DNA of 64,000 nt from Xiphias gladius (GCF_016859285.1 NC_053408.1:9199213-9263212), one strand, 5' to 3'; positions 35,031 to 48,569 are shown, numbered from the stretch's first letter. Program-made: numbers and translations. Notes: generated by a model from the sequence alone, not told the origin.

Positions 35031-38000
35031 AATTGTTGTGTTGAATGTAGAGAGGCTACTCTGCTGTACTTTCATTTCAGCCTATCATTCCAGGCCTATT
35101 CAGCCTAAAGTTCATCCGGCTCCAACATACATACAGCATGGGACTTTTCTATGGACCTTCCCTGCTGTAGTAGCCTGAGCCATGTGTCTTTATCCGCTTT
35201 TTAACTGATTTATCTGCTTCTGTGTCTAAGGAAGAAACTTCTAGCAAATCCAGATTAAGTTTCGAAAACACTGTTTGTGTGAGATGTATTTTTCTCACAG
35301 GTCCTCAGCAGCTGGTTCAATATCTTAATTTTACCAGAATTTTTTATTTTTAATCTTTAACTGAAGAAAAACCTAACATCCATGCATTGCTCTCTATAAT
35401 GCAGTTAATAACTAAATTCATACTGTAGATTCATACTGTAGAATTGAAACTGCCAAATAGCACTATCAAGGTTTTTGTTGTTTTTTTTTAAATACACATA
35501 CATTGGATTATGTTATAAAAAGATGAAGATTATGTTTTTTGAACCCCGATATCAATGAGGGTCACTTACACTGTATTTAGTTACTGTATAATCTAATAAT
35601 TACTGACATTATTGGCTCTGTTGTTTAAATTCCATTGTGTTTTCTTTAAATGGTTTCATTATTTCAGTACTCTATCATAATGAAATAAAAACACTTTCTT
35701 TCATATTGTATTCTGATGAAGTTGAGAATTATAGGTAATTCTTGCTAAGTCAATCATGTGGCGCTCATTGATTACTATGCTTTGCATAGACTGTTTGGAA
35801 AAGAAGTTGACAGCTAGATGTATTTATAACAAGTAGTAGTTTTATACAATATCAACTCTTTAGCATGGTATAAACCATGTTCTCCCATGAGAGATGATGG
35901 CCCATGCCTTGGATTTAACACACTTTTTAGCAGTCTTGGACAGAACCTGGACCCCAAACCAGATTTTGAAGGCAGAACCGGTGTAGTAAAACTATTGAAT
36001 CGGCCAATAGCAAGGCTTGACAGCAAGGGAAAGGCATTCAGACCAGAAAACAAATCCAGAGGGCTGAGATAGTCAGGAAACAGGTCATAACAAAGTCTGG
36101 AACACTGTGGCTACATGTACAGTCTGGCAGAAAATAGCTGTTATCTGCCCTCTACACATACGCTGATGCCAAATTATGAGTGCCTGGGTGAGCAGGGGAC
36201 TAGTTCAAGTGACGAGCAGGAGCAGGAAAGCTCAGCAGTGGTGGCTGCTGGTCAGGTCATGAATGCTGCCTGCATTTATTCTGAAGTGACAGGAGACGTT
36301 ATTACGCAGAATAACCAGATAAAACCAGAGGCAGGAGGGAGGAGATCGGGACGGAGCAACTGTCGCCACGACACACCACCTCAAAGGAGATGACCTATCA
36401 TTTCACACTTTAGATGTTTATACAGCTCGGAAGCAGCATTAAATATGCTCTCTGGAAGGAAAATTATCAAAAACATCATCGTGTACACAATTTTCCATCT
36501 GACAACACATCACTGCGTCCAAATAATGTGTATATGCTCATGACCCTTAAAAATGAAATGTTGTGCAATTTAATGGAGCAGAAGAGGGGTGAAGTATAGT
36601 TTTCTTTAGCTTAAACTGTGCAAGTGGAAAATTGTAGCAGGGTTTAGAAAACGAGAGCTCACTTTTATGGTCAGCACTTAGGAAATGAATTGATCCAAGG
36701 CTGAACTTAAGTCAGTTTCTATTCTGTATGTTGTTGAAGGAAAGAATGATTGGATATGTTTGTACTCAAACACCCAGGCAGTTGCGTTAAGGACTTCTTG
36801 CACAATTTCAACATCAATTTTGAATAGAATGTCTGACAAATGTTGAGAAGTGTACTTCGAAATCCATTTAATAAATTCTCTCTCAAAATTATTGGGTTGA
36901 GTCATACAATAGTCTTTTTAAGTACATTGATAAACAAAGGCAAATATTTATGTTAGGGTGGAAACCCAACGTATTAAAAAAACAAAACAAACAAACAAAC
37001 TCCCATTTCATTATCTCACAGGAAAGTGGATCGAAGCAAGTTGCGGTTAACAAATTATGTTACTGCTTTTTTACATCAAACAAATTACAAGTCTGCTGCC
37101 TTTATTTATTCCTGTGCCGCAGGTCTTTGATCATGGCATTATTAAAAAAAATAAGAATGCCATTTTTAGGTTTTATCGTATCCTTCTTAAACTTAGAAAG
37201 ACTAATATCACCAGAAACTGTGGTAATTGTTGCTGTACACTTTGTTTTTGTTGATTTTTGTGGGGTTTGAGCTCTGAGGGGGCACAAAATAAACCAGAGG
37301 GGTTACAAGATGATTAACAGACAGAAAAACAAAAGAAGCACACTTCTGCAACATGGTTTTTATTCCCCCCTTTTTGCTCACAAATTACTGGATCATTTGA
37401 TAATGTCAAGGGTCCTCTACTTCCTAATAATTTTATGAAAATTTTCCAGGGAAGAAATATGTAATTAGATGCTAGTTAGAGGTAAATTGAGAAAAAGTTG
37501 TGACAGTTATCAGAACAACTGTAGCTTCGTTGGGTTTATCAGCGGTTGATGATTTCCAGAGGAGTTTCCTTTCCCAAAACAAACATCTACTCATCATTTA
37601 TTTATTATTGGAAACTCTAGTCTTTATACATGTTGAATTGTATGCTTACCTGTGGACAAATTTCAGGTTTTTTGAGGAAATTATTGAGTATAATGGCTCC
37701 TAAATAATATTCTAATGAAACAATCTGAGAAGGAAAACTCTGAACTCTGTTGAACTCAACGCAATGCATAAGACATATACAACCTGTCATAAAGATTTGT
37801 TTTGTTTTTAAGTGTGTTAATGTTGCCACGAGTAATGATTATGGGGTAAAAGTAAATGCTAAAACGTAAATGTATCAGTAGCACAGGTGGTGAACAGCCA
37901 TAAAGAGTAGCATGATACGCAATCTGAAATTCAGTAATTACATTACAGTTACTAATCTCAGTAATACTCCGCTGTTGGCAGCTTGTTTGCTGTCTCACCG

Positions 38001-39099
38001 GTTTAATGGAGGGTGGTTGGGCTCTCTGCGACCATAGACTGCTCCGGTGTTGTCCAAGTCTGTCACCCCGTCCCGGTGTTTTTACCTCAACCTGCACCCA
38101 ACCTTTTCCCTGACCCCGAACAGTCGTCTTCGGAGATGCTTAACCTGATCCCAAACTCACCCTAACCCCAACAAATGATCTCTGCTACACTAAACCGTGA
38201 CTTTACCTAACCCCAGAGGGATTAGAGAGACACTATTGGCCTCTGAGGTTGGTTTCCCTGGGAAGCCGTGAGCAGTAACCGAGGGCTACCACAACATCTC
38301 CTTTTCCGTTTCTATAAGAGTCCAATACAAAAAGTTGCAGCGTGTGTTAGTGTGTGTGTGTAAGATTTGGAGCTGTTTAACGGAGCTGGGCTGAGTAATG
38401 AAAGTAGAGTAACAAGTAATGTAACACATTAGTTTTGCTGCGGAGTGATTGGTAAAGTAATGCCGTTTCGTTTTCATGGAGCAATGTGTAGGGAGCAGTT
38501 GCTGGTGGTTTTCAAATGAAGGCCAATGTATGGTTTTACAGGTCCGCAGCCGTCTGCATCCCGTCCTGGAGCACGATGAAGGCTTGACTTGCCGATCACT
38601 GCTCAGTAATATCAGTGACACAGAGTTATCTGAAGTTAACCAATGTTGGCCATCACGCCACTGGTCATACCAGACCAAGTGAGGCTGCAGCAGCAAAAGC
38701 CCTGAGTGTAAGGAATTATGCAAGGGTGAATTTCATTCAAGTTTTTTTATTTGTGGGGGGGGGGTAACGTGCTAATCAGAAGTGTCACAGTCTGGCTTTA
38801 AGGCACAATTGCCAAACAGACTGAAGCACTTTTCCAGACAATGTGTTGTCCAATTATTAATATTTAATATTTCCCAAATTGCAATAAAAATGTGTCAGTG
38901 AGAGAGAGTGAGTTGATGGTAGGCTAAACTTAAATTGTAATGACCTGCATAATGTGTGATTTGTTTTTATATTTCCTGTGCATCCACTATAAATAGATTT
39001 AAAGCGTCCCTCCATAAGTCAAAACATCATTACTGTCCATAGATAAAATATCCAAAGTCTACAACCGACTGATGTGGTCTATACCGAACAAGTTCGTCA

Positions 39100-39358
39100 A
39101 CAGCCCCATCATTGGTCTGTCACCCCGTGCTCTACGGTCCACACACACACACACACACACAAGGGCAACAGCTGCAGCAGCGGCAGCAGCAGGTTTGGCT
39201 GGATGAAGGAGGCAGCTCAACATCCAGACGCACTTGTGGGTTAAAGAGAAGCTTTCAGCTCTGGACCTTCACTGACCCCCATCCCACCCCCCACACACTT
39301 CTTCTTCCTCTTCTGCATGCGAGCAAGTTCGTCTCCGGACTGAGGACAGGTTACCAGG
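39100..39358 (+). promoter_or_regulatory. Upstream region and 5' leader of the QRFP-type receptor
   Basis: The DNA turns from AT-rich to GC-richer just before the ATG. It includes a CA run at about 39137-39162, followed by GCAGCAGCGGCAGCAGCAGG-like triplets. ATAAATAG at about 38990 is a weak TATA candidate. The transcription start cannot be placed from sequence alone. The ATG at 39359 is in a good context (CCAGGATGG). Confidence 0.35.
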
Positions 39359-42300
39359 ATGGCAGCGGCGTCGACAGACCCGGGCCAGGGATCCGCCAAA
39401 ATAACTCCCGAAGTACTGCAGGAGATGCTCCAGTACTACAACCTGAGCCGCCAGGAGTTCATCCGCACCTACAACATCCAGCCGCTCGTCTACATCCCCG
39501 AGTTACCGCGCAGCGCCAAGACCACCTTCGTGATCATGTACGTGGTTATTTTCGTCCTGGCTCTGGCTGGAAATAGTTTGGTCATCTACATAATCGTGAA
39601 GAAACGGGCGATACAGACGGCGACAGATATTTTCATTTGCTCCCTGGCGGTCAGCGACCTGCTCATCACTTTCTTCTGCATACCTTTCACTTTGCTGCAG
39701 AACATCTGCTCTGAATGGTTCGGGGGTGAGTTTAAACCTCTAAACTTTTCTCCTGCTTTGGAAGACCGTCTCACGAATAAGGATCATTGCCTCGACAGAA
39801 ATAAGGATTTTAGTGTCGAAAAATTAAGGCAGCTCCATCAAACTAAGCTCAATCCGGAGGATAATAGGGTAGGAAATAATGAAATGTACCCAAAGTCTAA
39901 CAGTTGCATTAATTGTAAAATGCACAAGTTTAACTGAGCAAATAGCAAATAACAACGATACAGGCTATAAAATCAGAGAAGTATGTCAGTCATTCATTAT
40001 CAGCAATGAAAGACAATAATTGTGATGTAATTGCTACTTGGAGTATTTGAATAATGAATGAAACACAGCAGCAGACCCAGGTCGTCACACCAAACAAACA
40101 GAGCGGTAAAAAACTAAGCCGATTATGTGGGCCGGCAAGAAAGAAAACAGTGGTCCCTTCAGGGAATGAAGTTTTAAAGAGAACCCAGACAGCCCCAGGG
40201 GGGGGGGTTCGGTTCCAGGTATTTCTTCTGAGTCACAAACCTGAAGGGGCTGACAGCAAGAGGGAACCAAGTAAGCTGCCACTGGCTTTAACCTGCCAGT
40301 TGATCATACTTGGTCCCAAAACCCTGCTATTACTTGAGGAGTCTGAGGTGGGGAAAGGAGGTGATGAGGAAGATATAGTAGTAACAGAAAAAAAGAATGA
40401 AACGTTTCGACAAAGATCAATAAATGCATTGATGAGCGCCACATGTACAATTTAAATCATAAGTATCGGAACATTACAGGCTGTTTTTTTTTCCGAGCTC
40501 TTGCAATAGCCAGCAGAAACTTTAATTAACAAAGAACAGTTGTTGCTGTCCAGAGGGTGGACACAATCTAATGAACACTCATTAAATTAGAACCTAAAGC
40601 AATTCTATGGAACACGCTGCAAAAACACTAGGTCAGAGGTGTTGATTCTTCCTTTTGAGCCTCTAATTTGAGGTGCTGTCACCTTACAATACAATGCATC
40701 ATTACCGTTGTACATTTGAAGGGGTCTCTTTTACTCCTTCCACCAGGTGGACACCTGACAATATCAAACCAGTCTACTGTAACCTCCGAAAAACAGGAAA
40801 CAGCCGTGTCACCACCTCTTTGACTCAGTGTCAACAGAAACTCAAACTGTGCTTTACAGATGAAATATTATTTTACGGCTATTAAAGTGGATTTCATTCT
40901 GTTTATCAGTTCACAACACTGTGATACCAATAAGGACACTTCATAGAATTGGAGCTGACGGCCGATATTCAGTGTATCATAGCGATAGAAGGCCGGCCCA
41001 AAGCATGCGTTCCCATTAGAAGAGGGTCATAATTAGTTCAGGGTGAATCAGGGTAGACTGAACGTGTTGATCCTACCTATAATGCGTGTTTTCACCTGTG
41101 TTTCTGCTCTGTGCTTCATTGGCTATGAAATATGTGTGATCACTGTGTTCAAGTGTAATCAGAGAGGATCGTTTTGTCATTTCAATTCAACCCCTCAGGA
41201 AGACTTAAAGGATGAGGAAGAGCTTGCCTCCCTTTCCAGTGTTTGATCAAACAATAGGAGTGATATGATCTTAAATAGAAATGCATTTTTTCTGCTGTTT
41301 CCCAGTACCTCATTGTTCCGTCCCTCCGTTGTTTCCTGCAGGGGTTCTGGTTTGCAAGACAGTTCCCTTTGTACAGACTACGGCCATAGTGACAGGCATC
41401 CTCACAATGACCTGCATTGCCATTGAGAGACACCAGGGCATTGTCTTCCCCCTGAAAATGAGGAGGCAGTACTCGTCCAAAAGAGCGTTCAAGATGCTAG
41501 GTATTCTTTGTTTGAAAGAGATGCTGATTATGCTGCTAGGAGTGGATATGTTTGTGTGTTCAAGGAACCCTCAAGCAAGCTAAAGGCTGCACTGAGTCAT
41601 AAAGACTAATGTATGTGTACCATTATGTTGAGCCTTTATCTGCTTTTAACTAGGTGTCACGTGAGTGATGACCACCCTGCATATCTTGTGCCTACAACAA
41701 TCAGCCACAACATTAGTACCTGTTTTAATGTTGCGGCCGTATAGGTGTATGTCCCCTCTGAGTGTTGTGTGTGGCAAATTAACGCTACAGTTCCATGAGA
41801 TTCGATTAAAGCTAGAATTAAACTTGTGCAGAGATGCACGTAAACCTCTCTGCAAACCTACACATAGACGGGGGCTATGGATAACAGTAGGTCAGAGACT
41901 TGAAGAAGAGCCGGTGTGTACACCTCCCAAATATCGACAGAGGCTGAAACGTGTTTCTCCGAGCTGCATTTTGGAAAAAATGCATGGGAGTTGTCTTTTT
42001 TTTTTTTTTATAGCTGTATTTTGAATATAATATTTCCATGTTTTTTTCTGTCAGTCAGCTTGGTTCCAGATTTGATTGCAGATTTTCACAAGGCATTGCT
42101 GAGATTTGGTAGGTGTGCACATTGGTTCCTCTACAAGCCTCTGTGACCTAAAGTTACCCATAAAACTCTTCTAACTCCAGCTCAAAGTGCCCAAAGTTGA
42201 TCCTACTTCCTGTCATAGGGTTTGAAACCGAGACATTAAGACTATACCCAAAGCCATGTAAGTATGTAAGAGAAAACAGCAATGCAAACTCTGAAAAACA

Positions 42301-45300
42301 CCCGTCCACATTCACTTATGTGCAGATGGAGAAGCGTGTTCCAGCCCTAAGCCCTTGAACTGTAGGGGCAGTATATCGGGACGTGAAATAAAGTCAGTAG
42401 CAGAGAACAAATGACAACAATGACTGAAGGTTGCGGAGTGAAAGTAATCTGCAATGGCTCCGCTACTGCCCTCTCTGCTGCAATTTCAACATAAACAATG
42501 TAGTAACCTCCTTGAGTCTCGCTACAATCAGTTATGTTTATGTTGCACAAAAGTGGAAATTCTCAATTCCCTAGGTAGACAAGGAAGATTCTCCTTTGTT
42601 TACTGAGGTTCATTTGGCCCTGATCTGCCCCTTAGTGGATATACTGTATCACAAGCCTTAAAGGTCGAGCCTGACTGATCAGCTGATACTGTTATATCAT
42701 ACAGTAGATACATATATCGCCATCAGCATATATGTTGGCAGATATGCAAAGAGAAATGGCAGTACATACAGTAAATTTGGCTACATTTTATATATTGTTA
42801 ACTCTTTCTTAGGAATTCAGTTTTACTATCATGAAGTATTTACTACTAGTATAATTTAGTATAGTCAAGTTTACTGTTCGAGTGCATATGTCACAACTGT
42901 AATATCCAAATTTGAGGGTTCCTTGCCAAAAATGTTTATGTTAAGTGTTTGTTATTGTTTTTTTTTAATCTATAATATCAATATTGGTCCTAAAACTTGT
43001 CCATCAGGCTCTTCTTAAAAGTGAGAACAAAACAAAAATGAAAAATATACCCTATGTTCTTATACCAATGTTGCCTCATCTGAGGTGGTAAGTTAAATCC
43101 TTTATCTATGTTTATTTAGTAAGTGACAAGGTTAGTTAATACAAAGATATGCAGGGGAAACTTGCAGAGACTCAACCTGACTGGAAGCTTGTTATTGTTA
43201 TGTGACTCTTCTTACATTTCCATGGCAGCTGCTGTATTCATCAAACTATATGCCCTGTACTATTTGAACCAAGGGTTTAATCATCAGATTGTACCTGTTT
43301 GTATTACATATCTCTCTGCATCCTGCAGGGCTTGTATGGATCGCCTCAGTGATAGTTGGTTCACCAATGCTGTTTGTGCAACAGCTAGAGGTAAGTGCCC
43401 TTCAAAGCAACCCATCAGAAAATTCCCTTCATTAGTTTCCTTCAGCTGTGACTGCAAAGCTAAATCACACTCCTGCTGTACAAGTGAACATGAAAAAAAA
43501 AAAAAGAGATTCCGCTCAGAAGAGTAGAGAATGGTAAATATCAAGACTGCTACTCATAAATAATTGCATTTTACAGCACTTAAGAAAAATATAACAGTAA
43601 CCTGACATATACTGTTTATGAACCCAGAGCAATTAAAGTAGTGGGTGAAGCAGAGTGATGCAGGGGGTAAGTCTCCCATCCATCACCACAGATACCTTAG
43701 TTTCCTGGTAGCAGTTCCAGTCAGCACAATGGAAGAGGAGGTTCAGAAAGGCAGGTCAACATCATCTTGTTTACTTGCAGTCCTTTAGACCTGTCCTAAA
43801 ATGCACCCTTAGCCCAGCCTGAAATTTTGTAAAAAGACACTTTTTTCGTTGTGACTTGCTTTTTAAGCTAAACTCCCGAAGTTTCTGTATCTCATGGACT
43901 GTACATATACCTAGTGAGAGGAAGAGGATATTGCACTGAGTGGCTCAGAACTGCTAATTAGATCTTTAGCTTGCTACCTATTTTTTCATTTTCTGTGCAA
44001 TATATTCAAGCAAAATGCTGTCACCTGTTTAATTCCACCTCTGTGTATTTGTATTGTGTCACAGAACAATGGTATAGTCAGTGCCATTGCTTTTGAATTG
44101 ATAAGCATAATTACCACATCAGTGTGCCTCACTGAGGCTCAGTTTTTGGCTTACCCGAAAAAAGGTGATGTCAAAGGAGCACAATAACAGGAACGAGTGC
44201 TAGCTGTAGAGTTTCAAGGCACAAAGGAGCTTTTGGTCAGTCATTATATTCAGGAAAACACTCGTGACTTCGGAACGACTTGAATCAAAAACACAATCAG
44301 AATTTAGGTTTTCAATACAAAAGTGAAACAGTGGCTCAAATGGCAACGTACTAGCAACTCCTTTTGGTAGGCAGGGGGTGTCGTTGGGGGACGCTGCTTG
44401 ACCCGGCCATGTGTTTTGCCCTCTTGGTGAAGCTCATCAAAGCGGCAGCAACACCATGTGCCTGTTTGCAACTCTCCACAAGGCAATAGATGAGTTAGCA
44501 CTGAGAAGGACAGCAGTCCATATGAGAATGCACACCTCAAAATTGTGATAAAATCTGTAAAAATAAAATTTTTATAAGAGCAGTCTACAAAGCCTCACAT
44601 AAATACCACCCTGTCAGACAGAGCTACTTTATCTGCCTTGATTGGTCTTTGAAGACTAAGTTTTTTTCTTCCTACCTCTCCCAGGTAAAGTACGACTTCT
44701 TGTATGATCATTACCACGTGTGCTGTCAGGAAAGTTGGCACTCTCTGACTCACAGGCAGGCATACACCACCTTCATCATGGTGGCTCTTTTCCTGCTCCC
44801 TTTGGTGGCCATGCTATTCCTCTACACACGTATTGGCATTGAGCTGTGGATCCGCAAGAGGGTTGGCGACTCCTCAGTCCTCAACACTATGAACCACAGG
44901 GAGATCAATAAGATCTCAAGGTAAGTTAGACAGCAGAGGTGTCTCCCAGAGTGTTTAGATTTGTGCAATTCCACAACATTAAAATAGGTCTCAAGCATCA
45001 TGAATGAACACAACTGGCCCTGGTTGTGGGTGGGAAGCCAGAGAGGGATCATGTTCTTGTTGTGGCACTAGCGGTAACTTGACGAAAGTTTATTTGCCCA
45101 AAATGTTAAGTTAAAGCAACTAAAAAACCAAGTTCAGGTTCTCTATCCCGTTTGTGTAAGTAACCTGAATAACCAGTAGGAATTGCAGCAACAAGGACAT
45201 GATCCCTCACTGGCTTCCCACCCACAACCACTGCAGTTCATTGCAATTTACAACCAAGCCAAAAATACCATTGGCAGGAATTTCAGAGATATTTTATCTA

Positions 45301-46909
45301 TACTACCAAGACGTGTTGGTTAGAACCCATATTTTTGTGGTAAAAATTCACAAACATAACTGCTTGGAAGCTTAAACCTTTATTTCTTGCCTACCGATGT
45401 TTACATTTAGTAATAAAGCAAGAAGTAGGAAACACACATACATCATACAACGGCAGTGTATTGACGCTTTCAGAAAACCTGTAATTTTATCACAATTGCT
45501 CCCCAGTTCTGCAAATCCCAGCTAGTGTGCCTTGACAGATTTGGTATGTGATACAGCTATCAATTGAGGCATGTCAAATGAGACCACTCACTCTAACACA
45601 GCCAGTGTGTATTTTACTTAAAGTCCCCTTTCACTCAAAAATGAGTTTTTGCTTATTGTTACCTAACTCGGATGTTTCACACGTTTCACTAGAAGGCTGT
45701 TTTCACATTCATCTACTGAAAGTCTGCTTAACCTTAAATCTGAGTTTAAAACATACACACAGCATGATTTTGTGATATCACAAATGCTTTCAAAGCCAAA
45801 CATGGTTCAATATGCAACTTACCCAGGTGTGATGTGCAAACTATATTGTCTCTATAAGTTAAACATAACATATTTATAGATTCTGGACTTTTCAATAATG
45901 AGGGAGTAAATATAATTTTAAGAATTTTCAGCTAAGTAATTGAATATATTATTTTGTTGAGGACACTCGTCAGAAGAGCCACTCTCCCCTGGCCAAAAAT
46001 GGGGCTTAGGACTGAAATACAGGGGTACTGGCGTTTCCAAATGGGATAAAACATAAGGAAAAAGTTGCTAACGTCCATTCAGGTGCCAGGGTCCTGATAT
46101 TTTTCCTGATGACTCGCTGCTGTAGCTCACTGGCACACTTTAATGGAAGAGTGCCATCATTAGTTTTATTAGTTGCACCTGTTCCTTCCCTGTTGTAACA
46201 GGTCAACGTGTCTGTAGTAAGAAAGACTCGGATTTATAACATCTGTCATCAAGTTCTCTTCACTTTTTGTATTTGCCTTCCACAGGAAAAAGAAAAGAGC
46301 CGTAAAAATGATGATCACCATTGTTCTGTTATTCACCATTTGCTGGGCACCATTCCACACAGTCCACATGCTGTTTGAGTACTGTAAGTATTGCAGGAGT
46401 CAATATGAATTTTAATGTGGAAATGGAAATTGCTTGAGTGCATTTTTGCCATTTATTTATAGTCTCAGTGTAGTTCATCAGTTGACCTTCTGTCTGTGTG
46501 TAAATGTCTAGATGACCTGGAAAAGAAATATGATGGGGTCACACTTAACATGATCATTGCCATTGTTCAGGCCATTGGGTTCTTCAACAGCTTCAACAAT
46601 CCCATCGTGTATGCCTTCATGAATGAGAACTTCAAGAAGAGCTGCGTCTCCACCCTCTCCCACTGCATCAGAAAACCTAACCAGCAGGGCAGCGCTGTGG
46701 TGGTGCCCAAACTGAGCGTGCAGTTCATCAAACCCCAAAGCAGAGAAGCCTTCCTGGAGTCAGATGAGGGCAATAGCACCAAGCAGAACTCGGCAGAGAA
46801 AGGCCCTTCAAGCTCATCGCATGGAGAGAGCTCCCTGGAAGTAATAGGAGAAAAAATCTCCACCATCCAAACAGAGCTCCCTGCAAACAGCTCCTCTCAA
46901 GTCAAATGA
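39359..46909 (+). CDS. qrfpr: QRFP/26RFa (RFamide) receptor-type GPCR, complete, 6 exons
   Basis: QRFPR (GPR103) is a plasma-membrane class A receptor for the RFamide peptide QRFP, linked to feeding and energy balance. Exons: 39359-39725, 41342-41500, 43329-43390, 44685-44920, 46286-46383 and 46512-46909. All have GT/AG borders and fitting phases; 1320 nt, 439 aa (human about 431). The N-terminus has an NLS glycosylation site at 28 and RTYNIQPLVYIPELP, close to human RLRPLVYTPELP. TM1 has G71-N72, TM2 has LAVSD100, and TM3 C127 probably pairs with C209 or C210 in loop 2. TM3 ends ERH (151-153), as in human QRFPR, instead of DRY; TM6 has CWAP (294-297) and TM7 has NPIVY (337-341). The tail is Ser-rich. 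Fish have several qrfpr paralogues and I cannot say which this is. NPFF receptor was considered but fits less well. A likely polyadenylation signal is at 48564. Confidence 0.93.
41685..41760. mobile_element. Collapsed inverted-repeat element (two ends back to back)
   Basis: TACAACAATCAGCCACAACA is followed, after a gap of about 10 bases, by TTAATGTTGCGGCCGTATAG, an imperfect reverse complement of the first arm. CAGCCACAACATTA wording marks the end of a well-known fish DNA element. Only the two termini remain. Located in receptor intron 2. Confidence 0.45.
45003..45250. mobile_element. Fold-back element (MITE) in receptor intron 4
   Basis: Bases 45021-45062 and the reverse complement of 45189-45230 match at 40 of 42 positions; the similarity extends more weakly outward on both sides. 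The arms enclose about 126 bases with no coding potential. This is the structure of a miniature inverted-repeat transposable element. The family was not identified, and I did not find a convincing target-site duplication. Confidence 0.65.
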
Positions 46910-48563
46910 GGGGGAAGTGATTCAAACTTCAGGTGTTAAGCTGTTGAACCTCCTATTTTACTGTCAGTTACTGGCACGTGCTGCTAGCAACTGATGGTGC
47001 GTTAGATGTGATTTCAAGGGTCACAGCCGTGGTTCGAACACTCAAAAATTCCAGCATCTTAAAAACACGCCCCTGCAATGCCAGAGAGTGACTTTTTTTT
47101 TTTTCATTCTGGCCAGGAGCACAGCAGGGAAGGAAATGAAGGAATTCCAAAAAGGGGCAGTTTTACAGTAACGACTGCCCTGGGAGCAGTCAGGACCAGT
47201 GGCCAGACGCTGAAACACCAGTTTGTTACCTGCATCGAGAAATCGTTTCTGTTGAGATGTCTCTGACATCTGCCGGACATTCAGCCTCTGTCAGTGAGCA
47301 TTTAATGACGTGTCAGAGCGAACCGTGTGCCTGTGTCATCCCAAATGAGCAGAAATTGTTACCGCTGCAGTGTTATGCTGGGTACTGTTTGGAAATGACA
47401 ACAGAGAGGACATTTGACTTTACACAGCCATGCTTTTAGCAGCAAAGGACAACTAAGGATGACACCTCGACTTTTACTGCACTGCTAAATTTGCATCAGT
47501 TCAAGTCGGCTATTCAACATGAAACTCAGTGCAGTTCAGGTTAATTCAATGGCAAACCTTTAGTTTAGTAAGGTGACGCAAACTGTTTTTCTGTTTAGCC
47601 TCTTAGAATTTTTTTTTATTGCTTTTGAAATCCTTTGGAGATCAGACATCACCAATCCATAAAACTCAGATCTGATAATGAAACCCTTATTGTCAGAATA
47701 GTAAATTCTGCTTTGAACTTTTCTTTCAGTTAAAGTTTTATTGTTTCCTGTAATACTTCGAAAACTATTTTGACTTTTTACTACCAAACTGAGCAGTTAC
47801 ATCCACGACAGCCATGCAAGCACAGCCCTTGTTACAGAGGACTACATGTCTCAGTGTTTGATTTAGAGTTAAGCCCTTTTTTAGACCAAACACAATGACA
47901 TACAAAACATGTCATTCACCTTTTTGATGATAACAGCTGACTAAAAAAAAAAAAGATTCATACCCATGTGCACCAGACTAGTAAAACTTTTAATGTTACA
48001 TATGAGACATTTTAAAAGGACCCTACTTCACTCAGTCATTTACTCATGACAGGATTAATCACAGCAAATTTTACTTAAGAGAACTTGTAGGCCTGAACCT
48101 TTAAATGTGGCCATTGGCGTCACATAGATACACACAGGGACAAAAACACTAATGTGTTTGCTTAATGTTGCCGTGGAATATTTTTGTAATGTTGATGTCT
48201 AAATGCAGCTTAAGTGAATGTTCGAACTTCTTGGTGTATATTTAAAGTTAGTTATATGTTCTGTAATGATATGTTCAGTAATGACAGCTTAGCTTTTATT
48301 CACAGTTCTGTGCGGATTTTAAAGATGTCGCATCGAAAATCAAATCATCAATCATATAAAACACTTTTCTTTCTTTGTTTTCTTTTTTAACGCAGATCCG
48401 TGGATGAGAACGCCAGTAAGCTCTATTCTTGACTTGTGTCAACCAAGTATTTTCCTTTGACTGTGTCAGTGACGTTTCGTAGAGATTGTGCTCTTTCTTA
48501 CATGGAAGAACAGGGTTTTGCTGCCTGTGAGGTCAAAATCTGGATATCTTAAATTTTACATCA

Positions 48564-48569
48564 AATAAA
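48564..48569 (+). promoter_or_regulatory. Candidate polyadenylation signal of qrfpr
   Basis: AATAAA in TCAAATAAAG, about 1.65 kb after the qrfpr stop, followed within 30 bases by a GT-rich stretch (GAGTTGTTTCTTTATTGTC). It is the clearest such site I found downstream on the plus strand, but no transcript evidence is available. Confidence 0.4.

Larger units (their letters stand above)
27605..39358. other. Transposon-rich interval between tbata and the QRFP-type receptor
   Basis: No intact gene was found in these 11.7 kb. tbata (minus) and the receptor (plus) point away from each other, so both promoters should be here. Contents: a possible non-autonomous element (28890-29130), a CA repeat (29842-29910), a broken HGKG-motif coding remnant (29965-30340), an interspersed repeat (31495-31745), an AT run (31838-31860), three LINE remnants (31925-35030) and a CTG run (32691-32730). 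From about 35.3 to 39.1 kb I recognised nothing beyond short simple repeats. Confidence 0.55.

Noticed and set aside
40054-40455. 133-aa plus-strand ORF in receptor intron 1
   Set aside because: No family, inside an intron and not flanked by usable splice sites in phase with the receptor.
43123-43527. 134-aa plus-strand ORF in the receptor
   Set aside because: It covers exon 3 (43329-43390) but in a different frame from the receptor; the exon itself is real, the ORF is not.
39359-46909. NPFF receptor (NPFFR1) identity for the GPCR
   Set aside because: NPFFR1 maps to human 10q22.1, so synteny tempted me. The N-terminal PLVYIPELP segment, the WFGG...CKTVPFVQTTA and IERHQG wording, and the six-exon structure fit QRFPR better.
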